Shown in pieces: positions 1 to 9,556 of a stretch of DNA of 64,000 nt. The position numbers were made by a program, and so were the translations under genes. Numbering within the stretch: the stretch's first letter is position 1; every line of letters begins with the position of its first letter. The stretch comes from an uncultured Bacilli bacterium (GTDB taxonomy: Bacteria > Bacillota_I > Bacilli_A > RF39 > UBA660): positions 84,995-148,994 of the forward strand of contig CANRDB010000001.1 in NCBI GenBank assembly GCA_947629315.1, given 5' to 3'. The notes below the pieces were generated by a model, which worked only from the letters and a program-made list of their open reading frames with translations, was not told the origin of the DNA and did not search any database.

Positions 1-235
1 CACCTAATATTTTAAATTCCATGTATTCTTCTTTTGTCATGAATGATTGATATCCATCCCAATACATTTTAGAAATAAAATCATATTCATTCTTGCTAAG
101 AGATACTCCATTTTCATTTTCAAAATATTGTTCTGTAGATAATGCCATTACTTCATCTACAATAGTAAAATAAGTAACAAGCAAAGCCAATGTAAAAATT
201 ATGCCATAATATTTAAACTCTTTTATAAAACACAC
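1..235 (-). CDS. partial secreted protein of unknown function
   Basis: About 78 codons of a gene whose 3' part lies outside the window. From a GTG at 235 the frame stays open to the edge. Residues 1-30 form a basic start plus hydrophobic segment ending near DEVMA-LS, typical of a signal peptide; the rest is acidic and aromatic (includes KMYWDGY and FMTKEEYMEF). I do not recognise the family. A good promoter (TTGACA-17-TATAGA, 244-272) ends only about 9 bases before the GTG, so the message would be leaderless or start at a later codon; the AAAGGAG at 238-244 is too close to serve this GTG well. The start is therefore uncertain. Confidence 0.55.
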   Translation of the reverse strand, partial: MCFIKEFKYYGIIFTLALLVTYFTIVDEVMALSTEQYFENENGVSLSKNEYDFISKMYWDGYQSFMTKEEYMEFKILG

Positions 236-243
236 TTCTCCTT

Positions 244-272
244 TCTATATTTTTATCATAACACTTTGTCAA
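244..272 (-). promoter_or_regulatory. SigA-type promoter of the partial secreted protein
   Basis: On the minus strand TTGACA (267-272), a 17-base spacer and TATAGA (244-249). It lies immediately past the terminator of the XRE gene. Confidence 0.6.
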
Positions 273-307
273 AAAATGTGGGAGTAAGCATTTCTTACCC
301 CCACATT
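271..307 (-). terminator. terminator of the XRE regulator gene
   Basis: On the minus strand a long stem, AATGTGGG(g)GTAAG pairing with CTTAC(t)CCCACATT, loop of five, followed by T6. It begins directly after the stop codon at 308. Confidence 0.85.
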
Positions 308-1408
308 CTAATTCAAATATTTTAATATATAATTTTTCTGAAACTCATGAATAAGCTTATCTTCTTCCTCACTATCATGATTCCTTAAATTTAAATATAA
401 CATGTTAACTAGTTCTTCATTTTCGTACACTCTATATTCTAACATTTCCTCATCCATATAATAAATCCATTCTTTAGAAATATTTTTATTTGTTTCAAAA
501 ACGTTTAAAAGCTTTTCTTCTTCAAAAAAAGAAAAATTAATAGTGCAATTGTCATCAATAACTTCTAGAGCACAACTTTCATCTTGGCAAATCATTTTGT
601 TTTTAGAAAATATAATCATACGGTTATTATTACTTTCACGATTTTCTTCCTTACTAATACCTTCTAAGCCATCTTTTTTTCTTTTTCTAAAAATAAGAGA
701 ATCATTAATAAAATCCTTTTTGAAATTTATTTTTATATCTTCTGAGGTATCGTTATACTTTATTCTTAAATATAAATTATTCATAATGTTTTTCATATTA
801 TTATCATTAAAATACATTTCATATCCATTATAATCTTTTAAAAGAATATCATAGTCATCACTTGAAAAAATCAAAACTTCTTCATCGCCTTTTTTGTAAA
901 ATAATGTTACTTCTTCTACAATAATGTCATCATTAAATTCTAAATTTCCTAAACGAAAATACATATTATCATTAGTCACAACTAAAATACCATCTTTAGT
1001 ATAGAAATTTTCACTTTCGCCACTTATAATATATACTTTAATGGAGTTATAAGAATTGATAAAATAATAACTCAAAAACACGAGTAATAGAGTAACTAGT
1101 ACTATTATTAATAGCCTTATAATTTTATTTTGTTTATGACCATAATCCACCATGGTTAGTGCTAATGCTGAAACTTCATTTTCTTTTTCTGCTTTATTTA
1201 TTCTTTTACCTAATAACAACTCATCAGTGCTAACATCAAATACTTCTGCTAATAAAGTAAATGTATGAGAGTCTGGTAAATTATGTCCATTTTCCCATCT
1301 TGATATTGCGTTTCTTGATAGATATAATTTTTCTGCTAAATCATTTTGACTCATATTTTTTTCTTTTCTTAGTTGTCGAATAAAACTTCCTATTTTTTCT
1401 AGGTTCAT
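308..1408 (-). CDS. membrane-anchored XRE-family (HTH_3) protein
   Basis: Residues 1-65 are a Cro/CI-type helix-turn-helix (IGSFIRQLRKEKNMSQNDLA, then SRNAISRWENG), followed by a short linker, one transmembrane segment near residues 97-118 (IIRLLIIVLVTLLLVFLSYY) and about 250 residues predicted outside the membrane, rich in beta-type sequence with no known domain. The start at 1408 is preferred over the longer frame because AGGAG at 1419-1423 sits ten bases upstream. This HTH-TM-extracellular layout is common in Firmicutes and suggests a regulator that responds to the envelope, but ligand and targets cannot be read from the sequence. No partner gene is adjacent on the same strand. Confidence 0.8.
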   Translation of the reverse strand: MNLEKIGSFIRQLRKEKNMSQNDLAEKLYLSRNAISRWENGHNLPDSHTFTLLAEVFDVSTDELLLGKRINKAEKENEVSALALTMVDYGHKQNKIIRLLIIVLVTLLLVFLSYYFINSYNSIKVYIISGESENFYTKDGILVVTNDNMYFRLGNLEFNDDIIVEEVTLFYKKGDEEVLIFSSDDYDILLKDYNGYEMYFNDNNMKNIMNNLYLRIKYNDTSEDIKINFKKDFINDSLIFRKRKKDGLEGISKEENRESNNNRMIIFSKNKMICQDESCALEVIDDNCTINFSFFEEEKLLNVFETNKNISKEWIYYMDEEMLEYRVYENEELVNMLYLNLRNHDSEEEDKLIHEFQKNYILKYLN

Positions 1409-1559
1409 ATTACCACAACTCCTATCATGCTTTAACAATTTACTTTATATTCTCACACAAAAAAATAAAAGTCAATAATATATATCCGAAGCACTTAAAA
1501 TTTAACTGAAATTATGATTAATATGACACAATTGAAGTATATTAAAGTCATCCATTGAT

Positions 1560-1680
1560 ATGGCTCCCTTTGCTTTTTTTATTACTGACAAACCAAATTC
1601 AGTATAGCAAAAGGAGTTTTTATTTTAAAGGAACATCGTTAAAACTCTATCGAACTCCCAAACTATCTGGGAGTTTTCTT
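1560..1680 (+). ncRNA. candidate structured RNA ending in a terminator
   Basis: This 340-base gap has no gene. On the plus strand three nested or successive pairings appear: CTCCCTTTGC (1564-1573) with GCAAAAGGAG (1608-1617, one mismatch) enclosing TACTGA/TCAGTA (1583-1588, 1599-1604); GAGTTTT (1614-1620) with AAAACTC (1641-1647), which competes for the first helix; and a terminator stem AACTCCCA/TGGGAGTT (1653-1675) plus T tract. Mutually exclusive helices before a terminator are attenuator-like. I find no convincing promoter, and no gene follows on this strand, so this is only a candidate. Confidence 0.35.
1653..1680 (+). terminator. plus-strand terminator hairpin
   Basis: AACTCCCA, 7-base loop, TGGGAGTT, then TTCTT. 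No plus-strand gene precedes it, which is why an RNA gene is suspected. Confidence 0.7.
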
Positions 1681-1683
1681 ATA

Positions 1684-1720
1684 CAAAAAAAGCAAATCAC
1701 CCTTATAGTGTTTGCTTTTT
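1684..1720 (-). terminator. terminator of the M26 protease gene
   Basis: On the minus strand AAAAAGCAAACAC pairs with GTGATTTGCTTTTTTT around a 7-base loop, with a T run; 29 bases after the stop codon. The symmetrical A/T flanks would let it work in both directions. Confidence 0.8.
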
Positions 1721-1748
1721 AACTGTATTTATGTAAGATAAACTTATC

Positions 1749-4700
1749 TTAATCATTGTTAGTTTGAATATCAAAATCGTAGGTCTGATGAACGTCATCT
1801 GAGAAAATATCACCCATAAAATCGTTCGTAGATGTTTTAAGTTCAAAGTACAAGTCTTCTCTTATTTGTGAACTATTCGGATAATTTCGAGCTGATATCA
1901 CAGATTGTGTACACCAGTAATTATTTTTTAGGCACTTATCTTCGCCACCAGCATCGGCAAAAATTTTATCCGTTTTTGCTTTCATTTCTGCTGCATCTTT
2001 AACTAAAGCATCGTAGAACTTTTGAGCATATTCATCAATATCGATGTATTTCAGATGTTCAAGTTTGTCTTTTGTGGCAACAAAACGATTCTTTTTATAC
2101 GCATCCATCGAATCATATCCTGTAATCTTTTTAAGCGCCATCGAATCAGACTTAAAATTATTGACTCCGTCTTTAGTGATATTATCTTTATTACTTGCGT
2201 ATTCAATAAATCCTTCGTCATAACCAGCATAGCCTAACATTTCGTAAGATATCCACTTTAATGAATAAGAATCAGGTCTACCATTTGGGTTCCAAGGTTG
2301 ATACCAGTGAATATTAGCAATACCTTCACCACCATATAAATTGTCTCCACGAGAACCAACTTCATATAGTCCAGGTACCATGGTAATTCTGTTTTCAATC
2401 AAATCATCAATATCATTTAATTCCATTGCTTCCCAATCTTCTGCCGTTAATTGTTTATATTGAGTTACCAAGCGAGCTTTATAAAATTCATTTGTATTTT
2501 CATATTTTTCTACATCTGGATAATTTACTTGGAAACCTAAGACTGCTTTTTGTTCATTCGTTAATTTCATGAAAGCTTGAGCTTCGATATAATCCATTAC
2601 ATAAAGTGTTTCAAATACTTTACTATAAAAATCTTTAATTTTTGCTTTACTATTAATTCTCTCAGGAGTCATGTTCGAAGCAACTCGTTGATCACTATTA
2701 TATTTTACCGTTAAATTCATAACGATATCACGAGGGCCAAATTGTTGCATTAAGAATCCTTCGCAATAGTCTTCTCCACCAGCATCAAATCTTCGACCAT
2801 AATTCTCCAAGAACAAACGAGCATCGAAGTAATGGGCAGTTTCATGAGACCAAGTCATAAAGGTTGGGTGCCCATCATCAATCGTACCATCTGTTGTCAA
2901 TTTCGAATCCATAAATCCAGCAACATTCCATTCCAAATGATCTCCCCAGTTACCGGCATTAACTCCATATTCTGCTGGCCAAAGGTTAACAACCTCATCA
3001 AAATTCTTATGGAATGGTTCTTCCGTCGTATATGGCATATTGAAGATTGAGGCTCCACTTACATCTTTCGTTGTACGTTTATCAATTTGGAATAAATGCA
3101 TGTTATTAAGTAAAGTCCGATCATCCAAAATATCATAAATCGTATTGTAGTAAGAAGAAATACGTCCAATATAAGCACTCATCTTTTCTTTAAATTGTTC
3201 TAACTCATTCGGGTCCGTTGGATCAGTCATATAAACTCTTTGAGCACCAATTGTAAATTGCGCAGGAGCGGAAATAATATAACCCGCTGTCTCAGGAAGC
3301 GTCAAAATAGGTAAAACATAATTATGAACTTTATATTTCGATCCACTATAAGCCGTATCTTCCGTACTTAAATGATCCCATAAAGTATAATCAATATCAT
3401 CTTCATGCCCCTTTACTGGAATCTCTACTAAAATACCTTTGAATTGACTCGCTGTCCACTCATCCATATCGTAATCGCTTACATGAGTAACAACATATTC
3501 TAATAAATCAGATATATGATCAAGTCCAGTGTATTCACTAAGAAGACTAACATAACTTGTATCTGTTGCACCCGTATTAAAGTTTGCCCCAGTTCCATTA
3601 CTGAAATATAAATCAACGATTCTTGATAAAGTCAAATTCTCATTAAATCCTTGCATATTGAATAGAACAAAGTCATATAACTTCATACCATTGACTTCTA
3701 GGTCATAGAAACGTCTAAAGTAATTATATGTATATAATGCTTTTTCTATCTTTTGATCTCGTTTTACTTCACGTTCAATATAACTATTAATATTATCATC
3801 GTTCGAAGTGTTTGTATAATTACTATTTGATAAGTATTTTAAAACAAATTCTTTTAATTCTTTTTTCGTAGTGTCGTTATAGAAATCACGATAAATTCGG
3901 CTATCATTACCAGTCGTTAATATATCTAAATTATTCGTGTAATCTAAACCTTGTAAATAATTCGTTAAATTATTAACTACTTGAGAATCAGAATTAATAA
4001 CGTAATGATTGTAATGATAATCGATATTTAATCCATTCACTTTGTAAGTTGCTACCATATCATAAATCTTATCGTAGGTAACATTTGACTCCATAGTCAT
4101 TCCGTTTTTAAAGATAATGATGATTTTACTTATCTTCTTTGGTGATTCAGTAGTTAAGTAAGTTACAAGATTACCATCTTTGGCAATTGGAACAATATGC
4201 GTAACTTCTTCACTCAACAGCCATTCATTCGTTACATTCCTTCCCATTTCAATAATTTTATCATCATCATAGAAAGGCATTATCTTCTTTAAATTACTAT
4301 ATAAAATTTCTTTATCACTTTCATATCCACTTACGGTTTCTAATTTTGTCTTCGTTTCTTGGATAAGGGTTGGAAGATAATCGATAGAAGTATTTCGTAA
4401 ATACCAAAGAGAAGTATCAAAATTTGCTTGTCTAAATAAATCTTCATTAACTTGGTCAACTGTAATGGCAGTAACGCCATCTTTATCAAGTGTTTTATTA
4501 GTTCCTAATAAATGATAGTTATTCTTTGATTCACTTGAGATACTTTGGTTTGTAAATGGCATAATCGTATCTCCATATGAACCTATGTCAATATTATTTT
4601 GAAATACCACTGAAGACATAGAACCAGTAGAACAAACAAAACTACAACTACAACCAGCATAAGTACCCCAGTTAGAATAAGTAACTTTCGAATAGTTATT

Positions 4701-7700
4701 TAATATATAAGATTTTCCAGTCACATTACCAATAAAACCACCCACGTAGTTAAAAGAAGCAGAAAGCGTACCATCTACATAACAATTCTTAACAGTAGAA
4801 TTCTCTGCGCCACCAATCAATGAACCTATTTGTTGAGGGTAACCTGAAACATTAATTTTAAAATTAACTACACGACATTGTTCAATTGTCGAATCTTTCA
4901 CTTTCCCAATTAATAAACCAGTTAAACCTGAAGAAATGGTAATATTGACATTATTGATAAAGACGTTTTTAACACTCTCCCCTGTTGCCGTATTCGCAAG
5001 AATTCCATGCTCACCGGTAGGAGTCATGGTAACTGTATCAATTTTTAAATTTTCAACAGTTCCATTTTCAATATGATCAAATAAAGGTTTCGATAAATTT
5101 ATAATGGTGTAACCATTACCATTGAGATGACCACTATAACTACCCGTTACATAAGTGTTTGTTTCGACTTCAATTAGACTTGCATCATAGTTACGATTTA
5201 AAGTTACATCTTCTCCTCGTTGAAGTTTTTCAAGTAACACTTTAAGTGCTATTTCGGGATGTACTTCATTTTTAACCTTATCGTCATTAATCGTACCAAA
5301 ATCAACACGAATGGTTTGAGATTTCGTACCTTCTTTGGTTACATATTCATATTTTAAAGATAAAATTAGCATATGCGAATCTTCATCTTCAATCACTTTC
5401 AAAATACGTGCGCGAGTAGTTGGCATATAATCCATTTCAATTTCCACAAAATACTGACTGAAGTTTTCACGGAGATCACTTACAGACACTTCTTCCATAG
5501 GGGTAATAACTTCTTCATCATCTTTAGTTTCTATCTTATATAGATTGATATCCGAGATATTCTTTAGTTCGATATTATTCTTTTCTAACGAGATGATTTC
5601 ATCAAGAAGAACTTCATCTTCCATATAATTAGCACTCTTTTCGGTCGAATCAAGATCGCGATCGTAAGTAGCGATTACTTTAACAGAATATCTTAAACTT
5701 TGATTTTTATGGAAAGTAATTTCATCTTGATAATCTTCACCGTATACAACATTTCCACTCTCATCAGTTATTAAGACAATTGCATTTTGAACAAGTGCGC
5801 TATCTGTATCTTTTAAAGATAGACTTACTTTGATATCATCATTTACTACTTCATAAGTAAAATCATCAATCAAAACAGCATCTTTTAATACTTCTAATTG
5901 AAAAATAGCAGCATTCTTTAAAGTTACCTTTTTACCATTACTTAAAAGAATATCATTAATAGTTATTTTCTTTTTACCAGAGCTATAGTAACCGTCTAAA
6001 ATTAATTCATAATAATCTTCATTCTTAGTCACAGTATATTCTTTATGATTAATAATTACTTTATCTAAAGAAGCATCTAATTTTTCATCAATTCCTGTGA
6101 TAGTGAAATTTAATTTTACTTTTTCATTCTTTTTAAAATAAGAATTATCTTGTTCACTAATTACTTGAGTATTCTCAATTGCAATGTTGTCATAAATTTT
6201 TTGATCGTATAATCCATATTTAACAGTAAATAAAGTTTCATTCTTAAATTCATTCATTTCCCCAGTTACATCGTTTAAAGCATCCGTATCTAAATCGTAA
6301 TTTGCTTTAAAAATCAAATCGAGATTTTGATCTTTTTCAACATTATCAAACGTTACAGTATTGTGACCAGGAACAATTGGAGCCGACTGACTGCCCAATT
6401 GAATCGTTCCATTATTGAAATCATTTTCATTACCTACCGCATTTTTATCTAGCACAACATCAAAGTCGAAAGTAGCTTGGCCTTGATTATAGTCATCGGT
6501 AATAGTCAAGTTTTGAATAGTTGGCTTGTCTTTTAACACTTCGATGGTGATCCTTTTTTCAGGTACCGAAAATTGATCATTATATAACATGTTGTAGTAT
6601 CCCGTAAGTGTTAATTGAACTCTTGAAGCTTTAATATCAAGGATTCCCGATTCATCTGGAACTGTTAGAAAGACCTTGGATTTCGTATAACCAGAAACAG
6701 ATGAAGCTTGATAATTGAGCCCATTTATCGTAATGGTTGATACCCGAGAATAGTCACTATTTCTCTTATATTGCGCTCTCGCATACTCATTAATACTTTT
6801 ATCAACATAAAGTTCAATAGCAATTTGATAATTCTTTTGATTTTTAGTGACATATAAATAGTTATTACTTAATTCTTGATTGCTATTATTTGTAACATAC
6901 ATTTTTTCAATATAAATGTTTTTAGTAACTAAAATGGAGGTTTCGCCTAAACTTTTCTTCGCAAAAGTATAACGATCAGACAATTCATAATCACCTAAAA
7001 CTTTAACTGTATAATAACCATCTACACTATTTGCATAAGATAAAGATAGTTCTATATTATCCTTTAAATTATCTTTTGAAATTTCTTGTTGGGTAACAAT
7101 TCTACCGACGGAATCAATTAAGACAACCGTTAGTTTATTGGTGGCCGAAGTAGTATCTTTAAACTTAAAATTAACTTTAACACTTTTGTTTGATTCATCA
7201 TCTTCAACCGTTAAATCCTCCACTAAAGGAGCATCTTTTAAAACGGTATAGGTCAATGTGTTAGCAGTATAATCTTCGCCGTTATAAAATGTTTTTATTT
7301 GATTTAATTCAACATCGTTGAGTGTTACAGTATGCTTTCCAGGAGTTGTATCTGCCCCTATTAATTGCACTTCATAATTATTTCCATCTTGTTTCGTAAT
7401 CACAAAGTTATTGCTTTTATCGTCGATGGTCATATTAGTAAGTTGAATACTAGCATCACGATTATTGGTACTTACAAATGATATAACTGGTGTTTCATTT
7501 TGTTGAATGGCATCCGTTATCGAAAAATCCGTTAAAGTGAAATGATAGTCACCGCCAAGAACAAAAGAGTTTGTATACATATCTCGATTATTGTAATAGT
7601 TATTACCATCGTTTGGATTACTATCGAGATCATAACTACCAATTATTTCAATCGTATAGAAAACATCTTCTTTTGTTTCAAACACAAGTGTTGTCTTATG

Positions 7701-9071
7701 TTTTTCAACTGCTTCACTAACAACGAGATTAGATCCCTGATAAATGTTAACCTTACCACTAATAAAGGCACTATCCACATCGTTTAATTCGAAAGTCAAA
7801 GTTCCACTTGATTCATCAAAATTTAATTGACTAACATAAGGAACTTCTTTTAAAATTTCTCGCGTTATTTTTAAAGAAGTAGAAACATGTTTACCATTAT
7901 CGAGTACTACTTCAGAAATAGTAAAGTCATATTTTCCTGCACTAGTTGGAATATCTAATGTAACTATATATGCGTCATCAACAAAAGTTACATCATAATA
8001 TTGATCATGAATCTTAACCTGTTTAATTTTAACTTCTTTAGGAGATATTTGAGCAGTAAATCGAAGGGTAATTTCTCCTTTATTTACATAGTATTCATTC
8101 TCTAAATTTTGTTCTGTTAATTTAACACTCGTCTTTTTCGTAACATCTTCGGTAACATGCCCTACATCTTCAATATCTACTTTTCCATCATTATTAGTAT
8201 CATAATTATGACTAGGACGGGAAGTACTTGACTCCGATGAAGAAGTTGAATTATCTGTCGATGAATTTGAATGTCCTTCCATATTGATTAAATAATCGAT
8301 AATTTCTTGAGCATCATCATAATCTTTTACGCCATCTTGATTAACATCTTTTTTGTTGTAATTTGATAATAATAGGAAAAGAAACAAAAGAAGCAATAAT
8401 ATTTCAAACGTTCCAAAAACCCAAATTACTTTTTTATTTTTTTCTTTTCTTCGAACATAAATTATAAGATATACACCAAGCGCAACAAAAACAATGGCAA
8501 TAACAATTAAAATAGGAATATTGGTAAAAGCAGTAATATCCGTTTCTTCATCTTCTGTTATTACATTTTCCTGATTGCTAGGAAGTGCTTCTCCTTCCAT
8601 CGCATCACGCGTTACAGACACTTTTATAGAAGTCGTAGGGAAAGTCGTTTTACTATCACCGTCTGACGACGAAATATTCGTTAAAGCAATATTAGTATCG
8701 CCTACATTGGCTTCTTTTTTTACCTTTAAACGGACTTGAAAAAGAACCCCATCCGAAGTAATTTCTCCCGAACGATTAACGATTCCAAATTTATTATTTT
8801 CTGGATTATAAGAAATACTTTCCGTATCGGTAATTAAAAAATCAGTCTCATCAATTCTTTGAAACACATTAGTATCGTATTTTAAAGTGGCTAAAAAAGC
8901 ATACATATCCGTTTCATTAGAAACATTCGCACTTACTGTAATTTCATCACCAATTTCTAAGTCTGTTTTATCTACTTTTAATTCTAATTTTTCTTGTGCA
9001 AAAACAGTCATGGGTAATAAAAATACCATTAAAAACAAAATAACTAAATACTTATAAAAATTACTTCTCAT
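1749..9071 (-). CDS. giant M26 (ZmpA/B/C-like) zinc metalloprotease with cohesin- and dockerin-like modules
   Basis: A 2440-residue surface protein. Order: signal peptide (1-25); cohesin-like domain (about 25-160); two transmembrane helices (about 182-205, 213-235) with a basic turn between; a dockerin-like pair of Ca-loops (DVNQDGVKDYDD near 240, DTNNDGKVDIED near 288); alternating Ig-like modules to about 1165; a GLUG-type beta-helix region (about 1310-1505); and a C-terminal M26 peptidase with HETAH near 2074, followed by NYGRR and the third ligand Glu in GGEDYCEGF. This matches the ZmpB-type HExxH-GRR-E arrangement; family members cleave IgA1 and other host glycoproteins, but substrate cannot be inferred. 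There is no LPXTG, so the TM hairpin is the likely anchor. Start at 9071 chosen from AGGGAG eight bases upstream. Confidence 0.85.
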   Translation of the reverse strand: MRSNFYKYLVILFLMVFLLPMTVFAQEKLELKVDKTDLEIGDEITVSANVSNETDMYAFLATLKYDTNVFQRIDETDFLITDTESISYNPENNKFGIVNRSGEITSDGVLFQVRLKVKKEANVGDTNIALTNISSSDGDSKTTFPTTSIKVSVTRDAMEGEALPSNQENVITEDEETDITAFTNIPILIVIAIVFVALGVYLIIYVRRKEKNKKVIWVFGTFEILLLLLFLFLLLSNYNKKDVNQDGVKDYDDAQEIIDYLINMEGHSNSSTDNSTSSSESSTSRPSHNYDTNNDGKVDIEDVGHVTEDVTKKTSVKLTEQNLENEYYVNKGEITLRFTAQISPKEVKIKQVKIHDQYYDVTFVDDAYIVTLDIPTSAGKYDFTISEVVLDNGKHVSTSLKITREILKEVPYVSQLNFDESSGTLTFELNDVDSAFISGKVNIYQGSNLVVSEAVEKHKTTLVFETKEDVFYTIEIIGSYDLDSNPNDGNNYYNNRDMYTNSFVLGGDYHFTLTDFSITDAIQQNETPVISFVSTNNRDASIQLTNMTIDDKSNNFVITKQDGNNYEVQLIGADTTPGKHTVTLNDVELNQIKTFYNGEDYTANTLTYTVLKDAPLVEDLTVEDDESNKSVKVNFKFKDTTSATNKLTVVLIDSVGRIVTQQEISKDNLKDNIELSLSYANSVDGYYTVKVLGDYELSDRYTFAKKSLGETSILVTKNIYIEKMYVTNNSNQELSNNYLYVTKNQKNYQIAIELYVDKSINEYARAQYKRNSDYSRVSTITINGLNYQASSVSGYTKSKVFLTVPDESGILDIKASRVQLTLTGYYNMLYNDQFSVPEKRITIEVLKDKPTIQNLTITDDYNQGQATFDFDVVLDKNAVGNENDFNNGTIQLGSQSAPIVPGHNTVTFDNVEKDQNLDLIFKANYDLDTDALNDVTGEMNEFKNETLFTVKYGLYDQKIYDNIAIENTQVISEQDNSYFKKNEKVKLNFTITGIDEKLDASLDKVIINHKEYTVTKNEDYYELILDGYYSSGKKKITINDILLSNGKKVTLKNAAIFQLEVLKDAVLIDDFTYEVVNDDIKVSLSLKDTDSALVQNAIVLITDESGNVVYGEDYQDEITFHKNQSLRYSVKVIATYDRDLDSTEKSANYMEDEVLLDEIISLEKNNIELKNISDINLYKIETKDDEEVITPMEEVSVSDLRENFSQYFVEIEMDYMPTTRARILKVIEDEDSHMLILSLKYEYVTKEGTKSQTIRVDFGTINDDKVKNEVHPEIALKVLLEKLQRGEDVTLNRNYDASLIEVETNTYVTGSYSGHLNGNGYTIINLSKPLFDHIENGTVENLKIDTVTMTPTGEHGILANTATGESVKNVFINNVNITISSGLTGLLIGKVKDSTIEQCRVVNFKINVSGYPQQIGSLIGGAENSTVKNCYVDGTLSASFNYVGGFIGNVTGKSYILNNYSKVTYSNWGTYAGCSCSFVCSTGSMSSVVFQNNIDIGSYGDTIMPFTNQSISSESKNNYHLLGTNKTLDKDGVTAITVDQVNEDLFRQANFDTSLWYLRNTSIDYLPTLIQETKTKLETVSGYESDKEILYSNLKKIMPFYDDDKIIEMGRNVTNEWLLSEEVTHIVPIAKDGNLVTYLTTESPKKISKIIIIFKNGMTMESNVTYDKIYDMVATYKVNGLNIDYHYNHYVINSDSQVVNNLTNYLQGLDYTNNLDILTTGNDSRIYRDFYNDTTKKELKEFVLKYLSNSNYTNTSNDDNINSYIEREVKRDQKIEKALYTYNYFRRFYDLEVNGMKLYDFVLFNMQGFNENLTLSRIVDLYFSNGTGANFNTGATDTSYVSLLSEYTGLDHISDLLEYVVTHVSDYDMDEWTASQFKGILVEIPVKGHEDDIDYTLWDHLSTEDTAYSGSKYKVHNYVLPILTLPETAGYIISAPAQFTIGAQRVYMTDPTDPNELEQFKEKMSAYIGRISSYYNTIYDILDDRTLLNNMHLFQIDKRTTKDVSGASIFNMPYTTEEPFHKNFDEVVNLWPAEYGVNAGNWGDHLEWNVAGFMDSKLTTDGTIDDGHPTFMTWSHETAHYFDARLFLENYGRRFDAGGEDYCEGFLMQQFGPRDIVMNLTVKYNSDQRVASNMTPERINSKAKIKDFYSKVFETLYVMDYIEAQAFMKLTNEQKAVLGFQVNYPDVEKYENTNEFYKARLVTQYKQLTAEDWEAMELNDIDDLIENRITMVPGLYEVGSRGDNLYGGEGIANIHWYQPWNPNGRPDSYSLKWISYEMLGYAGYDEGFIEYASNKDNITKDGVNNFKSDSMALKKITGYDSMDAYKKNRFVATKDKLEHLKYIDIDEYAQKFYDALVKDAAEMKAKTDKIFADAGGEDKCLKNNYWCTQSVISARNYPNSSQIREDLYFELKTSTNDFMGDIFSDDVHQTYDFDIQTNND

Positions 9072-9127
9072 ACCAATTTCTCCCTCAAACAATTTTTTCG
9101 TTTTTTTTCTTTAATATATGATATTAG

Positions 9128-9136
9128 ATTATATCA
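9128..9136 (-). promoter_or_regulatory. extended -10 promoter of the M26 protease gene
   Basis: Minus-strand TGA-TATAAT, about 60 bases before the start codon. The -35 region is poor; just upstream lie short repeats of TTTTATCTAA. Confidence 0.5.
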
Positions 9137-9273
9137 AAAAAAGAGACTTTTTTCTACATTTTATCTAATTTTATCTAATTTTACTGTAAAAGTATGCTTT
9201 CGTTCACTATCCTTTTTCAAATTACAGAAATTAGGCAACTTTTAAGCAAGAAATTATATAGAATTCTACATAA

Positions 9274-9300
9274 ATTAAAAAATCGAACTATAAAGTTCGA
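9274..9300 (-). terminator. terminator of tRNA-Cys
   Basis: Minus strand TCGAACTTTATAGTTCGA followed by T6, 15 bases past the CCA end of the tRNA. Confidence 0.8.
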
Positions 9301-9314
9301 CTAAAATACAAAAT

Positions 9315-9388
9315 TGGAGGGCCCGACCGGATTTGAACCAGCGATCAGGGAGTTGCAGTCCCATGCCTTACCACTTGGCTACGGACCC
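9315..9388 (-). tRNA. tRNA-Cys (GCA)
   Basis: Complete cloverleaf on the minus strand: acceptor GGGTCCG/CGGGCCC, D stem GCC/GGC, anticodon loop CTGCAAC with anticodon GCA, T arm containing GGTTCAAATCC, discriminator T and an encoded CCA. The first anticodon-stem pair is a U-U mismatch (TGGGA/TCCCT). It stands alone between the M26 and LCP genes. Confidence 0.95.
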
Positions 9389-9500
9389 ATCATCTAATAT
9401 TAGTATATGCTTCCCATAAGCACATTTTCATTTTATCGTAAAATAAAAGAAAAGTCAACTGTTAAGTAAATGCTCTCACAAAAGAAATTGGCGGAAAGAA

Positions 9501-9529
9501 TTGTTATATTTTCCATTTTAGGATATAAT
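9501..9529 (+). promoter_or_regulatory. promoter of the LCP gene
   Basis: TTGTTA (9501-9506), 17-base spacer, TATAAT (9524-9529); the start codon follows 28 bases on with GAGGTG as ribosome site. Confidence 0.75.
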
Positions 9530-9556
9530 AACATTGGATGTTAGAGGTGAAGTAAA

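Noticed and set aside
1560..1680. Insertion sequence end
   Set aside because: CTCCCTTTGC and its partner look like short inverted repeats, but there is no transposase or target duplication.
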